This document shows positions 15,637 to 16,682 of a stretch of 16,682 bases of DNA, in pieces. Each line of letters opens with the position of its first letter. Positions within the stretch are counted from its first letter, which is position 1. A program made the position numbers and the translations under genes. Location of the stretch: contig DATBMB010000089.1 of NCBI GenBank assembly GCA_036555035.1, forward strand, positions 1-16,682. The letters run 5' to 3'. Source of the DNA: SG8-41 sp036555035. Lineage in GTDB: Bacteria > Pseudomonadota > Gammaproteobacteria > Burkholderiales > SG8-41. The notes beneath the pieces are model-generated. The model did not search any database, had not been told where the DNA came from, and saw nothing but the letters and a program-made list of their open reading frames with translations.

Positions 15637-15762
15637 TGCGGCTCGCTTCGCGCCCTGAGCCGAAATCGTGACAGCGCATCGCGCGTTTCACTGTGTCAGG
15701 GGCTCTAAGGATTTTCTATGGCGGTATAACCTTTTTTTTGCGTGCGCCGCCCCCTGCGCGTT

Positions 15763-15768
15763 TAGAAT
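15763..15768 (+). promoter_or_regulatory. Likely -10 box of aprM
   Basis: TAGAAT lies 24 bases before the aprM ATG. A possible -35, TTGCGT at 15738, is 19 bases upstream, longer than ideal. A run of eight T at 15732-15739 lies just before it. The predicted start near 15775 leaves a short leader with the ribosome site. Confidence 0.45.
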
Positions 15769-15792
15769 CTGCGCAGTTGAGAGGGGGTCTTG

Positions 15793-16578
15793 ATGTTCAC
15801 CAGCAATCCGTTTGCCGGGCTTTCGGCGTCCATACCGGCCGCCGTCATGCAGGGCTATGTCGTTGCCATGATCTTCCTGGTCGTGGCTGGAACGCTGGTC
15901 GACATCGTGCACAAGGGCAGCGCCAGGTATTTTTTCGATAACTGGCGGAAATCGAGTGGCGGCAAAGCGCAGCCGGTCGGCGGCGGCGAGCTGGTCTCGA
16001 TCGCGATTGCCACGGGAATGGTGGACGTCCTGGCATCCGGGGAATTCTGCAACGCGCGGCGCCGGGTGGCCCATCTGCTGACGATGTACGGATTCGTGAT
16101 CTACGTCATCACCACCGCCATCATGATATTCGGCTACCCGACGCCCGCGACCCCGACGCCCGCCATCCTGCCGCAACTCTGGTGGATCGGCGGCTTGATG
16201 GTGTGCCTGGGCGGATACTGGTTCTGGTTCTTCATCCGGGTCGATGTCGCCGCCGAGGGCAGCTCGCCCTTCCGCGTCATGCGCGCGGATCTGTTCATCC
16301 TCTCGCTGCTGGCGAGCGTGACGCTGGGCCTCGTCTGGGCCTTCCTGCAGGCGCGGGGCAGCTCCGGCGCCAGCGCGCTCTTCGGCTTGTATATCCTCGC
16401 CACGACGGTGCTGTTCGGATCGGTGCCGTGGTCCAAGTTTGCGCACATGTTCTTCAAGCCCGCCGCGGCTTTCGAGAAGAGGGTTTCCTACGCGAACGGC
16501 ACCCGGAGCAACCTGCCCGGGCCAACCGACAAACCCGAGGTGTTCGGCAGCGCCCGCGAACAGCCCCGGCATTACTGA
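15793..16578 (+). CDS. aprM: APS reductase-associated membrane protein AprM
   Basis: A 261-residue inner-membrane protein with five predicted helices, near 17-39, 94-114, 127-149, 167-187 and 196-222. The identity rests on its own sequence (HLLTMYGFVIYVITTAIMIFG, GGYWFWFFIRVDVAAEG, PWSKFAHMFFKP) and on the AprB N terminus directly downstream. In sulfur oxidisers of the aprMBA type, AprM is proposed to anchor the AprBA reductase and pass electrons from APS formation to the quinone pool. His 94 and His 218 lie at helix ends and could bind heme, as in NarI/HdrC-like proteins; that is inference. GAGGGGG at 15781-15787 is the ribosome site for ATG 15793, five bases away. Confidence 0.88.
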   Translation: MFTSNPFAGLSASIPAAVMQGYVVAMIFLVVAGTLVDIVHKGSARYFFDNWRKSSGGKAQPVGGGELVSIAIATGMVDVLASGEFCNARRRVAHLLTMYGFVIYVITTAIMIFGYPTPATPTPAILPQLWWIGGLMVCLGGYWFWFFIRVDVAAEGSSPFRVMRADLFILSLLASVTLGLVWAFLQARGSSGASALFGLYILATTVLFGSVPWSKFAHMFFKPAAAFEKRVSYANGTRSNLPGPTDKPEVFGSAREQPRHY

Positions 16579-16619
16579 TCAGCCAAACACAGGGTGTTAC
16601 TCGGGAGAACGCTCAAGCC

Positions 16620-16682
16620 ATGCCGACATTTGTTTACATGACCCGGTGCGATGGTTGCGGACATTGTGTCGATATCTGCCCG
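16620..16682 (+). CDS. aprB: Adenylylsulfate reductase beta subunit AprB (5' end only)
   Basis: Only 21 codons are present. They read MPTFVYMTRCDGCGHC and then VDICP, giving CxxCxxCxxxCP, the first half of a ferredoxin-type 4Fe-4S site. This is the N terminus of AprB of the aprM-linked type. AprB carries electrons between the FAD of AprA and the membrane. GGGAGA at 16603-16608 is the probable ribosome site, 11 bases from the ATG. It starts 41 bases after aprM on the same strand, so the two should form one operon, with aprA expected beyond the window. Confidence 0.9.
   Translation, partial: MPTFVYMTRCDGCGHCVDICP

Larger units (their letters stand above)
15262..15705. mobile_element. 444-base element with 26-base terminal inverted repeats (MITE-like)
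   Basis: The ends are inverted copies: GAGCCCCTGACACAGTGAAA starts the left arm (15262-15287), and its complement closes the right arm (15680-15705), with 25 of 26 positions matching. Inside lie further paired segments, and no coding frame that I recognise. The flanks give no clear long target duplication; a TA at 15259-15260 and at 15706-15707 is the only candidate. The element fills nearly all the 569 bases between the phosphodiesterase start and aprM. A non-autonomous transposon or a decayed insertion sequence fits best; a structured RNA is the alternative. Confidence 0.6.

Noticed and set aside
15485..15691. A 68-codon frame in the right part of the element as a transposase remnant
   Set aside because: No transposase motif is visible and the frame overlaps several palindromes. 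I cannot support a coding role.

Overview
The window is GC-rich DNA from what looks like a betaproteobacterium, probably an uncultured sulfur-oxidising member of the Burkholderiales/Nitrosomonadales type. The support is a Bug/TctC-type receptor, a dRS3-type ATTCCC-N8-GGGAAT repeat, repeated TAGAAT -10 boxes, a 400-residue TrpS of the long type known in this class, and the start of an aprM-aprB pair (dissimilatory APS reductase with its membrane partner). All assignments come from reading the sequence; nothing was searched.

Left part (1-3492, minus strand). A tightly packed export operon is read right to left: ATPase, two-domain FtsX-like permease, then a Tat-exported CrtC/AttH-type lipocalin-like protein that runs off the left edge. 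The ATPase stop overlaps a TTG start of the permease, and the permease stop lies 10 bases before a GTG start of the AttH-like gene. Divergent from it, 3618-4586 is an orphan tripartite tricarboxylate (Bug) receptor.

Middle (4587-9339). The convergent gap after the Bug gene holds an unusual array of GTGACGA units at 13-14 base spacing, half direct and half inverted. Then come a four-domain rhodanese (two domains keep the catalytic Cys, two do not), a dRS3-type hairpin and an RhlE-like DEAD-box helicase, all on minus. A plus-strand HNH protein is convergent with a secreted DUF1223 protein with a one-base gap.

Housekeeping block (9422-13021, plus). An M50 membrane protease, TrpS, ScpA and ScpB lie in order. 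The M50 start is best set at GTG 9474, because the upstream ATG sits inside an extended -10 box. ScpB meets a RidA-like gene tail to tail on one shared CTAG.

Right part (13018-16682). On minus are a secreted PQQ-type sugar dehydrogenase followed by a RidA-like protein that lacks the catalytic Arg, and a YfcE-like phosphodiesterase with an apparent CTG start. An inverted repeat pair separates the last two and supplies the stop codon of the phosphodiesterase. A 444-base gene-free element with near-perfect 26-base terminal inverted repeats and several nested stems follows. It lies directly upstream of the promoter of aprM; aprB begins at 16620 and is cut by the window end.

How the genes relate: the blocks are mostly independent. 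The best candidates for undescribed structure are the 15262-15705 element, the GTGACGA array at 4594-4704, and the repeat-derived ends of flanking genes.
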